This document shows, piece by piece, positions 14,425 to 22,576 of a DNA stretch of 23,421 nt (its first letter is position 1; each line of letters starts with the position of its first letter). The position numbers and the translations under genes were made by a program. The stretch comes from JAGPUQ01 sp947084925 (lineage in GTDB: Bacteria; Pseudomonadota; Gammaproteobacteria; Pseudomonadales; Porticoccaceae), in contig CAMTUJ010000017.1 of the NCBI GenBank assembly GCA_947084925.1, positions 1 through 23,421 on the forward strand, in the 5' to 3' direction. Under the pieces are notes generated by a model that did no database searches, was not told the DNA's origin, and saw only the letters and a list, made by a program, of their open reading frames with translations.

Positions 14425-15981
14425 CTATTCCACCGGCCAGTCTTCCATCAGATGCCGCTGCACTTTCCCGGCGGTGCTGCGCGGAAATTTCTCGAAGGGC
14501 ACGAAGCAGATCGCCTTCGGTTGTTTGTAGCCGGCGAGCTGCGCGCGGCAGGCGGCGCGCAGGGTATCGGCATCGAGGCTGGTGTCGCTGCGCGCCACGA
14601 AGGCTACCGGCACTTCGCCCCAGCGCGCGTCCGGACGGCGCACCACCGCGGCTTCCAGCACCAGCGGATTGGCCAGCAGTACCCGCTCGATCTCGGCGGG
14701 ATAGATATTCTCGCCGCCGGATTTGATCATGTATTTGGCGCGATCGACGAACGCCACACGCCCGTCCTCGCGGCGCACGAACACATCGCCCATGTGGAAC
14801 CAGCCGCCGCGAAAATCGCGCTCATTCACTTCGCGCGCGTTCCAGTAACCGCTGAACAGCGTGGGACCGCGCACCGCCATTTCACCCGGTACACCCACCG
14901 GCACTTCGTTGTCGTCGGCGTCCACCAGCTTCACCCGACACAGACCCGATATCCGCTTGGCGAGATCGGTGGGCACCTCGCCCACGGCGATGGTGGCGCC
15001 GGTGGCTGGCGGCAGGCCGGTTTCGGTGGAGCCAAAGGTGTTCACATAGGGGGCGCGCAGCAGTTGCGTCAGCTCGACGAGCTGGTGCGGTGGCACCAGG
15101 TCCGCCATCGCGCCCACGTAGCGCACGCCCTTGGGCGTCAATCCCTGCGGGCGCGCGCGCACCTCGGCCAGAAACTGTTCGATCATGCCGGGAATCATGA
15201 CCAGCCAGCCGATGCGCTGGTGCTCGAGGATGTCGATGATCCGTGCCCCCTGGTAGCCATCCACGATGTGCACCGGAGCGCCCATGAGCAGGGTCGCCAG
15301 CGCCTGGTCGGTGGAAGCCATGTGGTAGAAGGGTGCCCAGGCGATGAAGCCGTCGTCGCGGGCAAGGCCCATTTCCATACGGAAGATACTGGCGCGCGCG
15401 ACCATGGCCCGGTGGCTGATGAGGGCGCCCTTGGGCAGGCCCGTGGTGCCGCTGGTGTAGATGATCACCAGCCCGTCCTCGGGATCGGCCTCGTAGGCAG
15501 GCTCGCGGTCGGATGCAGCGGCAAGCCGTGTTTCGTAGTCGGTATCCAGGTCCACCCGGTGCTCGATACGGCAGGTGAGTCCGGCGGGCTCGCTCGCATA
15601 CCGGGGTTCATGGATCAGCACCCGGGGCGCCACCAGGTTCAGGCAGTGCGCGAGCTCCGGCTCGGCCAGGCGCCAGTTCACCGCGCAGAGAATGACGCCC
15701 AGTTTGGCGGCGGCGAGTTCCAGCTCGATGTATTCGGCGCGGTTGCTGGACAGCACCGCAAACCGATCACCCGGCACCAGACCCATTCCGGACAGTGCGT
15801 TGGCGGCACGGTTTACCCGGCGATTCAATTCCGCAAAGGTGTAGCGCCGTTCACCGTCCACCACGGCGAGTCGCTCGCCATCGTTGCGCACCCGCTCCCG
15901 GAACAGCTCGGCGACGTTGGTCCGGGTGCTGCGGGCAAGATGCGGGTTGTTCTCGAAAAAATGGTCGCGGTGGGCCGCCAT
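14425..15981 (-). CDS. Acyl-CoA synthetase (AMP-forming ligase)
   Basis: An ANL-superfamily enzyme that activates a carboxylic acid with ATP and CoA. The phosphate loop is IYTSGTTGLPKG, the adenine-binding motif NTFGSTETG, and the hinge region GWFHMGDVFVRREDGRVAFV followed by DRAKYMIKSGGENIYPAEIE. The catalytic lysine is in STAGKVQRH near the end. The frame remains open upstream to 16122, but ATG at 15981 is preferred: it follows GGAG by 8 nt and the upstream residues are Pro/Arg-rich and unlike the family. That gives 518 aa, the normal length. The substrate (medium/long-chain fatty acid or aromatic acid) is not evident. It might feed the acyl-CoA pool used by the carboxylase nearby. Confidence 0.9.
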   Translation of the reverse strand: MAAHRDHFFENNPHLARSTRTNVAELFRERVRNDGERLAVVDGERRYTFAELNRRVNRAANALSGMGLVPGDRFAVLSSNRAEYIELELAAAKLGVILCAVNWRLAEPELAHCLNLVAPRVLIHEPRYASEPAGLTCRIEHRVDLDTDYETRLAAASDREPAYEADPEDGLVIIYTSGTTGLPKGALISHRAMVARASIFRMEMGLARDDGFIAWAPFYHMASTDQALATLLMGAPVHIVDGYQGARIIDILEHQRIGWLVMIPGMIEQFLAEVRARPQGLTPKGVRYVGAMADLVPPHQLVELTQLLRAPYVNTFGSTETGLPPATGATIAVGEVPTDLAKRISGLCRVKLVDADDNEVPVGVPGEMAVRGPTLFSGYWNAREVNERDFRGGWFHMGDVFVRREDGRVAFVDRAKYMIKSGGENIYPAEIERVLLANPLVLEAAVVRRPDARWGEVPVAFVARSDTSLDADTLRAACRAQLAGYKQPKAICFVPFEKFPRSTAGKVQRHLMEDWPVE

Positions 15982-16211
15982 CGCTGGGCTCCGGTAAGCA
16001 GGGTCACATCGATCTTGTGTTTGAACGGGCAGGACTGGGCCTGAACATTGCCGTGCAATACCCCGGTCCGCCTCGGCGAGATTGGATGGTACAGGTGGCG
16101 GCGGGCGCGCGCATCGCGGCATCGGATGCCGATGCGGAAATCGCGCTTGCTGCGGCCTTGTGTCTGAAAAACGGGGAAAACCCGAGGAAGAGAATTCGAG
16201 GGTAATACACG

Positions 16212-16265
16212 GTTTTTGTTGGTGCCCAGGGGCGGAATCGAACCACCGACACGAGGATTTTCAAT
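16212..16265. repeat. Left attachment repeat (54 bp), tRNA-Phe 3' fragment
   Basis: These 54 bases are identical to 23356-23409. From 16220 they are the 3' half of a tRNA-Phe on the minus strand, from CCA back through the anticodon loop, after which the tRNA sequence breaks off (TCAAAC instead of CCTCTG). This is the tRNA-tail duplication left by integration into a tRNA gene. It should be the original chromosomal 3' end, displaced from its gene. 15982-16211 contains nothing else recognisable. Confidence 0.93.
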
Positions 16266-16285
16266 TCAAACTTGCTAATATACGC

Positions 16286-16327
16286 ATGCGTTGAAGCATA
16301 TAGTATAATGCATACAAATCAACGCAT
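16286..16327. promoter_or_regulatory. 9-bp dyad enclosing TATAAT, upstream of int
   Basis: ATGCGTTGA (16286-16294) and TCAACGCAT (16319-16327) are perfect inverted repeats flanking an AT-rich stretch with TATAAT at 16304-16309. It looks like an operator over a promoter, or a factor-binding site next to the attachment core. No good -35 was found. Confidence 0.5.
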
Positions 16328-16391
16328 TACCGCGACGTACTGGACAAACAACCACCATCCCGCGTTGATCGAAATTCGCCTTTTTTAGGGG

Positions 16392-16418
16392 AATGGCCTG
16401 TCTTCCGCCTGTCTTCGG
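16392..16418. repeat. Left arm-type repeat (27 bp)
   Basis: This 27-bp sequence is identical to 23283-23309 and in the same orientation. It holds two copies of CTGTCTTC spaced 11 bp. It lies inside the element, near the end next to int, as integrase arm-binding sites do. Confidence 0.65.
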
Positions 16419-16447
16419 CGAAGGTGGCCCGACACGAGGACTTTTCG

Positions 16448-17791
16448 ATGGACGGAAAAAAGGAGCGAGCAACCGCCGGCCGCGCAATCGTGCCAAAGGC
16501 CGGAAAAGTGCGGTTCACGGCGGGCCGGGTGGCCGCGTTCACCTGCCCGGCCGGCAAGTCCATAGCCTATCTATGGGATTCAGAAGCGCCCGGGCTGGGG
16601 TTGCTGGCGCGGCCCAACGGAAAGCCGACTTTCATTTTTCAAGGGAGCGACAAGGGCAAGGCCATCCGGGCGGTTATCGGACTCCCGAAGGACTGGCCCA
16701 TTCCCAAGGCCCAGGCCCGCGCCCGGGAAATGCAGCGCGACATCGACAAAGGCCGCGACCCGCGCGAGGTGAAGGCCGAGAAATCAGCGGCAGACACCGC
16801 CAAGCGCGACGCCAAGCGCGCGGATGCCGTCACAGTGGGCGAGGCGTGGGCGCGCTACGTCGAGGAACGGCGCCCAAACTGGCGGCCGCTCACCTACCGC
16901 GACCACCTGGCAATGGCATCCCCAGGCGGGGAACTGCGCAAGCGCATGCCTGGAGTGCGCACCCTGCCGGGGCCGCTGGTGTCGTTGATGGGGCTGCGCC
17001 TGGCGGACCTGGACGCCGATGCTGTGGCGGCGATGGTTGCCAAGGAATCCAAGACCAGACCCGCACGGGCCCGGCTGGCGCTGCGGATGCTGAAGGCATT
17101 CTTGCGCTGGGCCGACCTGGAGAAAGATTTGACCGGCAAGGCGAGCCCGACCGCCGCCAGCGGCAAGAAACTGCGCGAGGCGGCCGGCAAGCCGAAAGTG
17201 AAAGCCGATTATATCCAGCGCGAACAGCTCGCCACCTGGTTTGACCATGTGCGCCGGATTCAAAACCCCGTGATTGCCGCCTATCTGCAATGTCTGCTGC
17301 TGACCGGGGCACGGCGCGAGGAACTGGCCTGCTTGAAGTGGGCCGATGTCAATTTTCAGTGGCGGGGCATGACCATTGCCGACAAGGTGGAAGATTCGCG
17401 CGCGGTCCCGCTTACCGATTACGTCGCGCACCTGTTGCGAAACCTGCCACGGCGGAATGAATGGGTTTTCAGTGCCGGGAGCAAATCGGGCCGACTGATC
17501 GACGGCAGTATTGCGCACCGGCAAGCGTGCCAAGCGGCCGGCCTGGTGGTGACCCTGCACGGATTGCGGAGATCCTTCAAAAGTTTGTCCGAATGGCTCG
17601 AAGTGCCCGTGGGCGTAGTCGCGCAAATCATGGGGCACAAGGCCAGCGCGACGGCCGAAAAGCATTACACCATTCGACCCGTGGACCTGCTGCGCGTGCA
17701 TCACCAGAAAATAGAAAACTGGATTTTGGAGCAAGCTGGGGTGACGTTCGATCCCGGCGCAATAGGACTGCGCGTTGTGGGGGCGCCATGA
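16448..17791 (+). CDS. int: Tyrosine-recombinase integrase
   Basis: Site-specific recombinase presumed to integrate the element into tRNA-Phe. From ATG 16448 it has 447 aa. An N-terminal arm-binding domain of the DUF4102 type (VRFTAGRVAAFTCPAGK, YLWDSEAPGLGLLARPNGK) precedes a core-binding domain. The catalytic domain carries the Arg of TGARREELACLKW, HxxR in LHGLRRSF, the His of MGHKASATAEKHY, and the Tyr nucleophile in that same KHY. A GTG at 16424 is in frame, but ATG 16448 is preferred since GAGGA (16436-16440) lies 7 nt before it. A 27-bp arm-type repeat and a dyad with a TATAAT box lie just upstream, so integrase may regulate itself. The stop overlaps the next gene by 4 nt. Confidence 0.96.
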   Translation: MDGKKERATAGRAIVPKAGKVRFTAGRVAAFTCPAGKSIAYLWDSEAPGLGLLARPNGKPTFIFQGSDKGKAIRAVIGLPKDWPIPKAQARAREMQRDIDKGRDPREVKAEKSAADTAKRDAKRADAVTVGEAWARYVEERRPNWRPLTYRDHLAMASPGGELRKRMPGVRTLPGPLVSLMGLRLADLDADAVAAMVAKESKTRPARARLALRMLKAFLRWADLEKDLTGKASPTAASGKKLREAAGKPKVKADYIQREQLATWFDHVRRIQNPVIAAYLQCLLLTGARREELACLKWADVNFQWRGMTIADKVEDSRAVPLTDYVAHLLRNLPRRNEWVFSAGSKSGRLIDGSIAHRQACQAAGLVVTLHGLRRSFKSLSEWLEVPVGVVAQIMGHKASATAEKHYTIRPVDLLRVHHQKIENWILEQAGVTFDPGAIGLRVVGAP

Positions 17792-18609
17792 ACCAGATAT
17801 TCGAGGAACTGAAAGCGCGAATCCTTTCTGACCTGAAAGAAAATGTTCACCCGGAGCATTTTTGCTTTACGTCTGGTGAAGTCGGTCATGTCATGGCGTG
17901 CGCCGCTGCCAGTGCGGAAGAAAGGCCGCTCGAATTGCCGGGCGAAGGATTCATTCCGCACCCAATGACGGGCGACGAAAGGGGCGCGATTCTGCGCAAG
18001 TTTCGATGGGGCGCCCAGGCTATCGAGCTGGGGCACAAGCTGGCCGGCAAGGGTGATTCCGGAAAGCTTACGCCCCGCCAGCTTCGCGCCGCGCATGTGC
18101 TCGCGTTGGCCGGAATACACTCGACCCATGAAGCCGACGTGGTTTTTCTGGATAGCAAAAACGCGCACGCATTCTGCGAAGAAACCGAAGCGGCGATTAT
18201 TCAAAAACGCGAAGAATTGAAAAACAGTTTCGAGAATCTGAAAACCGCCTTCAATGAATACCGCAGTTATCTGCCGGCCGACGAAAGCGCACGGCTTGCA
18301 AAACTGTTTGCGCCTGAAGATGCATCACTGGTTGTGCCCGAAGATGCACCAGAGCCGGCCAGCGATAAGCACATTTACAAACAGCCCAGGCAAGAAAACG
18401 CGATTCTCGAAGCGTTGCGCGGGTTGAGGTATGACCCGCTCGCGCTGCCGAGGCGAACGCCCGGAAAGGCTTGGGTTAAGTCGGAAATATGGAAAATCTT
18501 AGGAAGTGATAAGAGCCTTTTCCTGAGCTACGGCGTCTTCGATGGAGCATGGGAGAGACTGCGCGCCCTAGGCAGAGCCGGCGACGCGGACGGAATCAAG
18601 GAAGGATGA
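17788..18609 (+). CDS. Unknown element protein coupled to int
   Basis: A 273-aa protein starting at an ATGA overlap with the int stop, so probably co-translated. I do not recognise the first 200 residues: mostly helical, with a region GKLTPRQLRAAHVLALAGIH and a charged helix EETEAAIIQKREELKNSFEN. The C-terminal 70 residues (QENAILEALRGLRYDPLALP then FDGAWERLRALG) resemble a small domain I associate with prophage and island proteins in proteobacteria, possibly DNA-binding. That is from memory and unverified. The frame is open further upstream inside int, but that part is int's shadow. It could be an accessory or defence gene or a recombination factor. Confidence 0.8.
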   Translation: MNQIFEELKARILSDLKENVHPEHFCFTSGEVGHVMACAAASAEERPLELPGEGFIPHPMTGDERGAILRKFRWGAQAIELGHKLAGKGDSGKLTPRQLRAAHVLALAGIHSTHEADVVFLDSKNAHAFCEETEAAIIQKREELKNSFENLKTAFNEYRSYLPADESARLAKLFAPEDASLVVPEDAPEPASDKHIYKQPRQENAILEALRGLRYDPLALPRRTPGKAWVKSEIWKILGSDKSLFLSYGVFDGAWERLRALGRAGDADGIKEG

Positions 18610-18625
18610 GCGCCGGGGGTGTACT

Positions 18626-18639
18626 CCCCCAATTTGGGG
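18626..18639. promoter_or_regulatory. Short C/G inverted repeat before the alpA-like gene
   Basis: CCCCCAATTTGGGG lies within the imperfect dyad TACtCCCCCAATTTGGGGTA (18622-18641). It falls in the 103-nt gap between the int-coupled gene and the AlpA-like regulator and could be a weak terminator or that regulator's operator. No T-tract follows. Confidence 0.35.
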
Positions 18640-18712
18640 TATAGATGGCACTTGCGGGGGAGGATAGTTAAGCGCCGACGATGAGGCCTCAACGGAAAAG
18701 AGGCTTCCACAT

Positions 18713-18919
18713 ATGTCGCAACACACAGTTGTACTCCGACCGCTGGCAACGGAACCGCGCACCGCACTACCTACTGCCGAAGCCGCGCGCCACTTGAACC
18801 GCGCCGAGCAAACCCTGCGCCTTTGGGCGTGTCACGAAAACGGCCCGATTCGACCGATCCGGATCAGCGGCCGGCTGGCCTGGCCCGTGGCTGGCCTGCG
18901 CGCGCTGCTGGAGGGTTGA
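18713..18919 (+). CDS. AlpA/excisionase-like small HTH protein
   Basis: 68 aa with a MerR/AlpA-type helix-turn-helix: ALPTAEAARHLNRAEQTLRLW, then PIRPIRISGRLAWPVAGLRALL, where the last helix follows the short wing. Such proteins act as excisionases or as activators of early genes in satellites and islands (AlpA in P4-like elements and Gram-negative PICIs). AGAGG lies about 13 nt before the ATG. It is followed 3 nt later by the next gene's GTG, so the three genes 18713-21194 form one operon that starts the replication module. Confidence 0.72.
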   Translation: MSQHTVVLRPLATEPRTALPTAEAARHLNRAEQTLRLWACHENGPIRPIRISGRLAWPVAGLRALLEG

Positions 18920-18922
18920 CCG

Positions 18923-19267
18923 GTGGCCGCACATGGAAACGCCCGGGCGGGTGGCACCGCGCCGGGCGTCGAGGGAGCACTTCAAAGCAGGCGCCGCGAT
19001 TTTACCACGCTTTGCCCCAGGCAATCTCGCGCACTCGCGGCGCTGCTACAAGGCCCCGTGCCGCGCGAACAGCTCGACCGGCTTGCCGGATGCGCGAACG
19101 GGCCCGACCTTGTGGCGAGCCTGCGCCGCCGTGGTTTTTCGATAGCGTGCGAGCTGCTTCCGTTCATCGACCGCGACGGCCGCCGATGCCGGGCGGGCAT
19201 ATATCGCTTGACCCCGGCCGACCGCGCCGAACTTGCCCGCTGGCAGGGCGTGCCCAATGGGCGCTGA
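18923..19267 (+). CDS. Winged-helix-like element protein
   Basis: 114 aa from a GTG start 3 nt after the AlpA-like gene's stop. The N-terminal 30 residues look disordered. The core ALAALLQGPVPREQLDRLAG followed by NGPDLVASLRRRGFSIACEL and GIYRLTPADRAEL has the layout of a winged helix, where the second helix and RRRGF end the HTH and the strand pair forms the wing. Similar small proteins sit before primase genes in prophages and may help at the origin or regulate the operon. The stop overlaps the primase start by 11 nt. Confidence 0.75.
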   Translation: MAAHGNARAGGTAPGVEGALQSRRRDFTTLCPRQSRALAALLQGPVPREQLDRLAGCANGPDLVASLRRRGFSIACELLPFIDRDGRRCRAGIYRLTPADRAELARWQGVPNGR

Positions 19268-21194
19268 CCGCGCCCGCGCGGCGCTGCAAGCAATCCCGCC
19301 GGACCTGCCGCGCGAGCAGTGGGCGCGGGTCGGCATGGCTGCCCATGCTGCCGGGCTTGACTTCGATGACTTCAATCAATGGAGCTCGCCCGCCAGCAGC
19401 TACTGCGCCCGAGCCGCGCGCGACACCTGGAATAGTTTCAAACCTGGCGGGGTTGGGGCCGCCACGCTTTTTTTCGCTGCCAAGCGCCACGGCTGGCAAG
19501 GCACGCCACCGACCGCGCCACAACGGCCGCAGACCCCGCGACCCGCCAGCACGGCACCCGCCGCAGTGTGGGACCGTTGCACCCCAGCAACGCCCGAGCA
19601 CCCGTACATTCTGGCAAAGCACGGCGACCCCGCTTGTTTGCGCGTGGTACCCGATGCCGACCCGCTGCGCATTGCGGGCGAGCCGATGGCCGGCGCCCTG
19701 GTGGTGCCCTGCTGGCGCCCTGACGGCACGTTGTCCACGCTGCAAATCATTGCCCCGCCCGCGACTGCGGCGCGACTCAAAGCGGCCGGCAAGCCCGCGA
19801 AATTGAACCTACCGGGCGCCCGCCTGGAGGGCTGGCACACCATTGGCGAGCCGGGGCCGCTGACCTACATCGTCGAGGGCATCGGCCAAGCGTGGGCCGT
19901 GCATCAAGCGACCGGCTGCCCTGCCGTGGTGGCGTTCGGCTGGGGCCGCGTGCGCAGCGTGACCGAACAATTGCGGGAGCGCGACCCATCCGCCGGGCTG
20001 GTATTGGTGCCTGACTGCGGCAAGGAAAGCGACGCCGAGAAAATCGCCAAGGACCACGGCGCCGCGGTGGCCACGATGCCCCAGGACGAACCGGATAACT
20101 TCGACTGCAACGACCTTGCCCGGCGCGACGGGCTCGAAGCATTGCGCGAGCTCCTGACCGCCGCCACGGCGCCACGCTACAAACTCCTTGGGTCCGCAGA
20201 CCTGCGGGCGCTTCCGCCGCTGGCGTGGCGTGTGCGTGGCGTGCTGCCCGCTTCGGGGGTGGCCGCGCTGTACGGCCCGAGCGCAAGCGGCAAAAGCTTC
20301 CTTGCCCTGGACGTGGCCGCCGCGATTGCCGAGGGCGCGCCCTGGTTCGGCTGCCGGGTGGTGCGTGCGCCCGTGGTTTACGTGTGCCTCGAAGGGGAGG
20401 CCGGCTTTCGGCTGCGCGTGGCCGCTTGGGAAACACGCAACGGCCGCCCGCTGCCGGGTGACTTGGGGGTGGTGCTGCAATCGTTCCACCTGGCGGACCC
20501 GCGCGACGTGCTGGACCTGGCCAAGGTCGCGCCTGCCGGGGGTGTGTTGTTTTTGGACACGCTGAACCGCGCCGCACCGCTTGCCGACGAAAACAGCAGC
20601 CGCGACATGGGCGGAATTCTCGAATCCGTCAAAGGATTACAGCGCGCCATGGGCGGGCTTGTGGTGTTGGTTCATCACACCGGCAAGGACAGCACCAAGG
20701 GGCTGCGGGGGCATTCTTCCTTGCTCGCTGCGATGGATGCCGCCGTGGAGGTCTCCCGCAACGATGACCGCCGGGAGTGGCGGGTTGCCAAAAGCAAGGA
20801 CGGCGCCGACGACGGACTGGCGCACCCGTTCAAGCTGGCCGTGGTGGAGCTGGGGACCGATGACCACGGCGACCCGATAACGTCATGCGCTGTCGAGGCG
20901 GACCACACCGCCCAGGACGTTGCGCGGGTGAAGCTGCCCCAGGGCGGGAACCAAAAACTTGTCATGGACGCACTGCGAACCATCCTGGCCCGGCAGTCGC
21001 CACTGTCGAGTGAATACCCCGCATGTGTTCCACCTGGCCGCGTTGCCGTCGAACTCGAAGCCGTCCTTCCCGAGGCGGCAGCGTGCCTGCCTTGCCCCAG
21101 CGACAAGCGCACAAGCCGCGCCAGAGATGCCGTTACCGGGCTTATCGCGCGCGGGATTTATGCGTTTCGGGAGGGTTGGTTGTGGCGAATCTGA
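19257..21194 (+). CDS. Primase-helicase fusion (PriCT, Toprim, RepA-type AAA ATPase)
   Basis: The probable replication initiator of the element. From ATG 19257 it has 645 aa; an in-frame start at 19233 lies deeper in the previous gene. A PriCT-type domain comes first (about 15-75: PREQWARVGMAAHAAG, DTWNSFKPGG). A Toprim domain follows (about 200-290), with its acidic residues in VEGIGQAW and LVPDCGKESDAE. A RepA/AAA_25 helicase domain has Walker A GPSASGKS (340-347) and Walker B LFLDTLN (D434). HHTGKDSTKGLRGHSSL matches the RecA-like region after it. No separate catalytic primase polymerase domain is evident, so primer synthesis may depend on the host. Repeats of candidate origin type follow the stop. 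Confidence 0.92.
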   Translation: MGADRARAALQAIPPDLPREQWARVGMAAHAAGLDFDDFNQWSSPASSYCARAARDTWNSFKPGGVGAATLFFAAKRHGWQGTPPTAPQRPQTPRPASTAPAAVWDRCTPATPEHPYILAKHGDPACLRVVPDADPLRIAGEPMAGALVVPCWRPDGTLSTLQIIAPPATAARLKAAGKPAKLNLPGARLEGWHTIGEPGPLTYIVEGIGQAWAVHQATGCPAVVAFGWGRVRSVTEQLRERDPSAGLVLVPDCGKESDAEKIAKDHGAAVATMPQDEPDNFDCNDLARRDGLEALRELLTAATAPRYKLLGSADLRALPPLAWRVRGVLPASGVAALYGPSASGKSFLALDVAAAIAEGAPWFGCRVVRAPVVYVCLEGEAGFRLRVAAWETRNGRPLPGDLGVVLQSFHLADPRDVLDLAKVAPAGGVLFLDTLNRAAPLADENSSRDMGGILESVKGLQRAMGGLVVLVHHTGKDSTKGLRGHSSLLAAMDAAVEVSRNDDRREWRVAKSKDGADDGLAHPFKLAVVELGTDDHGDPITSCAVEADHTAQDVARVKLPQGGNQKLVMDALRTILARQSPLSSEYPACVPPGRVAVELEAVLPEAAACLPCPSDKRTSRARDAVTGLIARGIYAFREGWLWRI

Positions 21195-21195
21195 A

Positions 21196-21270
21196 ACGCC
21201 GAAATTCTCCGTTTACGCCGAAAACGGCGACTTTCGACGCCGAAGTTCTCCACCCCCCCTATAAGGGGGG
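21196..21270. repeat. Repeat cluster after the primase gene, candidate origin
   Basis: ACGCCGAAATTCTCC (21196-21210) and ACGCCGAAGTTCTCC (21237-21251) are direct repeats with one mismatch. A third, half-matching unit ACGCCGAAAACGGCG (21215-21229) contains the hairpin CGCCG-AAAA-CGGCG. Next comes CCCCCC-TATAA-GGGGGG (21254-21270). Iteron-like repeats next to a rep gene are typical of satellite origins. Regulatory hairpins are the alternative. Confidence 0.45.
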
Positions 21271-21324
21271 AGGAAAACGGCGGAACACCGGCTTCGGGGC
21301 GAATGCTTTTTTCCGGAGCAAGAC

Positions 21325-21504
21325 ATGACCGCACCCACTGACCGCACCGCCGAAGCCTACCGCGCCCGCATTCGCGCCTTGGCCGAGACCAAGCGCCAGC
21401 CGCGACCCGAGCGGCGACCCAGGCACCGCGACCCAGATGCACCTGGTCGGCGCCCGTATCCGTGGACCGTCGATTCCGTAGACATCGGCGCCACCGACGA
21501 TTAA
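21325..21504 (+). CDS. Small basic protein, 59 aa, unknown
   Basis: An ATG at 21325, preceded by CCGGAG 10 nt upstream, opens a 59-codon frame ending at TAA 21502. The protein starts MTAPTDRTAEAYRARIRALA, is rich in Arg and Pro in the middle (KRQPRPERRPRHRDPD), and ends acidic (VDSVDIGATDD). It lies 130 nt behind the primase gene and leads a run of three small frames. The Ala/Arg helix resembles the two following small proteins in composition. No function is assigned. Confidence 0.6.
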   Translation: MTAPTDRTAEAYRARIRALAETKRQPRPERRPRHRDPDAPGRRPYPWTVDSVDIGATDD

Positions 21505-21549
21505 CCCGAATTCCGGCACCGCCGGCAACACGCCCTGGAGGGCACCACC

Positions 21550-21762
21550 ATGAAGGCACCACGAATCACCGTCCTGCAACCGACCCGGCAACGGCCGGAC
21601 CACCAGCCCGACCACTCGCTTGATCTGGCGATTGCCCAGCACCAAGCGCGCCTGAACGCCCGCCTGGCGATGCTGGCCCCAACCGCCCAGGCACGCGCCC
21701 ACCTGGCGCGGCACATGCTCAACAGCTACGCCAACAACAGCAAGCGAGGTTTCAGATCATGA
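21550..21762 (+). CDS. Small basic protein, 70 aa, unknown
   Basis: The ATG follows GGAGG by 8 nt, a good ribosome-binding site. The 70-aa protein has a proline-rich start (VLQPTRQRPDHQPDH), a helix-prone middle (LAIAQHQARLNARLAMLAPT) and ends LNSYANNSKRGFRS. Its stop overlaps the next ATG by 4 nt (ATGA). Homologues are not recalled. Its good start signals and coupling to the next frame argue for a real gene. Confidence 0.65.
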   Translation: MKAPRITVLQPTRQRPDHQPDHSLDLAIAQHQARLNARLAMLAPTAQARAHLARHMLNSYANNSKRGFRS

Positions 21763-21929
21763 CCAACACCGACTACCGTTTTCCCCGAGCATCAACCCTG
21801 CGCGCCGAGGCCCGGCGACTGCAAGCGATTGCGCGAGCCAAGGCCAGCAGGCGGCAGACGCTCGCGTCCGCACAGGCCCGGAGCATCACACCTTCCCGCT
21901 CGCAAACCATTTCCTTTTTCTGGAGCTGA
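21759..21929 (+). CDS. Small basic protein, 56 aa, unknown
   Basis: A 56-codon frame starting in a 4-nt overlap with the previous stop and ending TGA 21927, 5 nt before the next gene. The product is Arg/Ala-rich and helical (LRAEARRLQAIARAKASRRQ), with a hydrophobic end FFWS. The last codons carry the GGAG used by the following gene. The layout suggests a translationally coupled set of three. Function unknown; a nucleic-acid-binding peptide would fit the charge. Confidence 0.55.
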   Translation: MTNTDYRFPRASTLRAEARRLQAIARAKASRRQTLASAQARSITPSRSQTISFFWS

Positions 21930-21934
21930 ACCAC

Positions 21935-22576
21935 ATGGCCACCGCAAAAAACACGATTGACCTTGCCGAGATTTCACCGCGTTATGCCGCCGCGACCGCG
22001 AGGGCCGCCCAGTTGGCGGAGCGCTCGAACGCCGTCAATGAGCGTCTGGCTTCCATTGGTAGCGACTTCGTTCGGGCGCAGACCGCCGCCTTCGACCACC
22101 ATGCACAGGGCCGTGCGCTGCTTGATGCCGATGACCTGGATGTCGCGCTCGCGGAGCCGGCATCGAGCGAGCTTGCCGACCTGGATGCCGAGCGCGCCAA
22201 GCTCAACGCCGACCGCGAGCGCATTGAGCAGGCCCGCCGGCAATGCGACGCTAAGGTTTCCGAGGCGCGCGCCGAGGCCAGCGCCATCGTCTGCCGGGAT
22301 GCATTGCCGCTTTATCGCGAGATGGTTGGGCGCTTGGTCGATGCCGTGCTCGCCGCGCACGCCATTCAGGCCGAGATTGATGGCTTCACCAACCGGCTTG
22401 ATTTGGCCAATGTCGCTTGGGAGAGCCAACTTCACCCGGCGCCGTTTTTCCCGCTGCGCGGGGTAGGCCACCACGATCAGCTTCCGGTCTGGCTTCGCGA
22501 GTGCCGCCGGTTCCACCTGACTGAACGAGCTGACCCGCCGAGGTGGCTGGAGGTTCAAAGGGCGCGCGTTTTCTGA
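21935..22576 (+). CDS. Coiled-coil element protein, 213 aa, unknown
   Basis: The ATG at 21935 follows GGAG by about 8 nt. Residues 1-130 are predominantly helical with coiled-coil character (ATARAAQLAERSNAVNERLA, ELADLDAERAKLNADRERIE). The last third differs (PFFPLRGVGHHDQLPVWLRE) and may fold separately. It sits directly before the non-coding block ahead of terS. I do not recognise the family. Position between replication and packaging genes would allow a role in packaging interference or scaffolding, but nothing in the sequence shows it. Confidence 0.75.
   Translation: MATAKNTIDLAEISPRYAAATARAAQLAERSNAVNERLASIGSDFVRAQTAAFDHHAQGRALLDADDLDVALAEPASSELADLDAERAKLNADRERIEQARRQCDAKVSEARAEASAIVCRDALPLYREMVGRLVDAVLAAHAIQAEIDGFTNRLDLANVAWESQLHPAPFFPLRGVGHHDQLPVWLRECRRFHLTERADPPRWLEVQRARVF

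Noticed and set aside
14422..16044. Plus-strand frame of 540 codons
   Set aside because: Opposite strand of the acyl-CoA ligase, whose motifs are clear; His/Gly-rich shadow composition.
16004..16264. Minus-strand frame starting MKILVSVVRFRPWAP
   Set aside because: The start is a translation of the tRNA-Phe fragment, a common artefact; the same peptide start appears from 23408 for the same reason.
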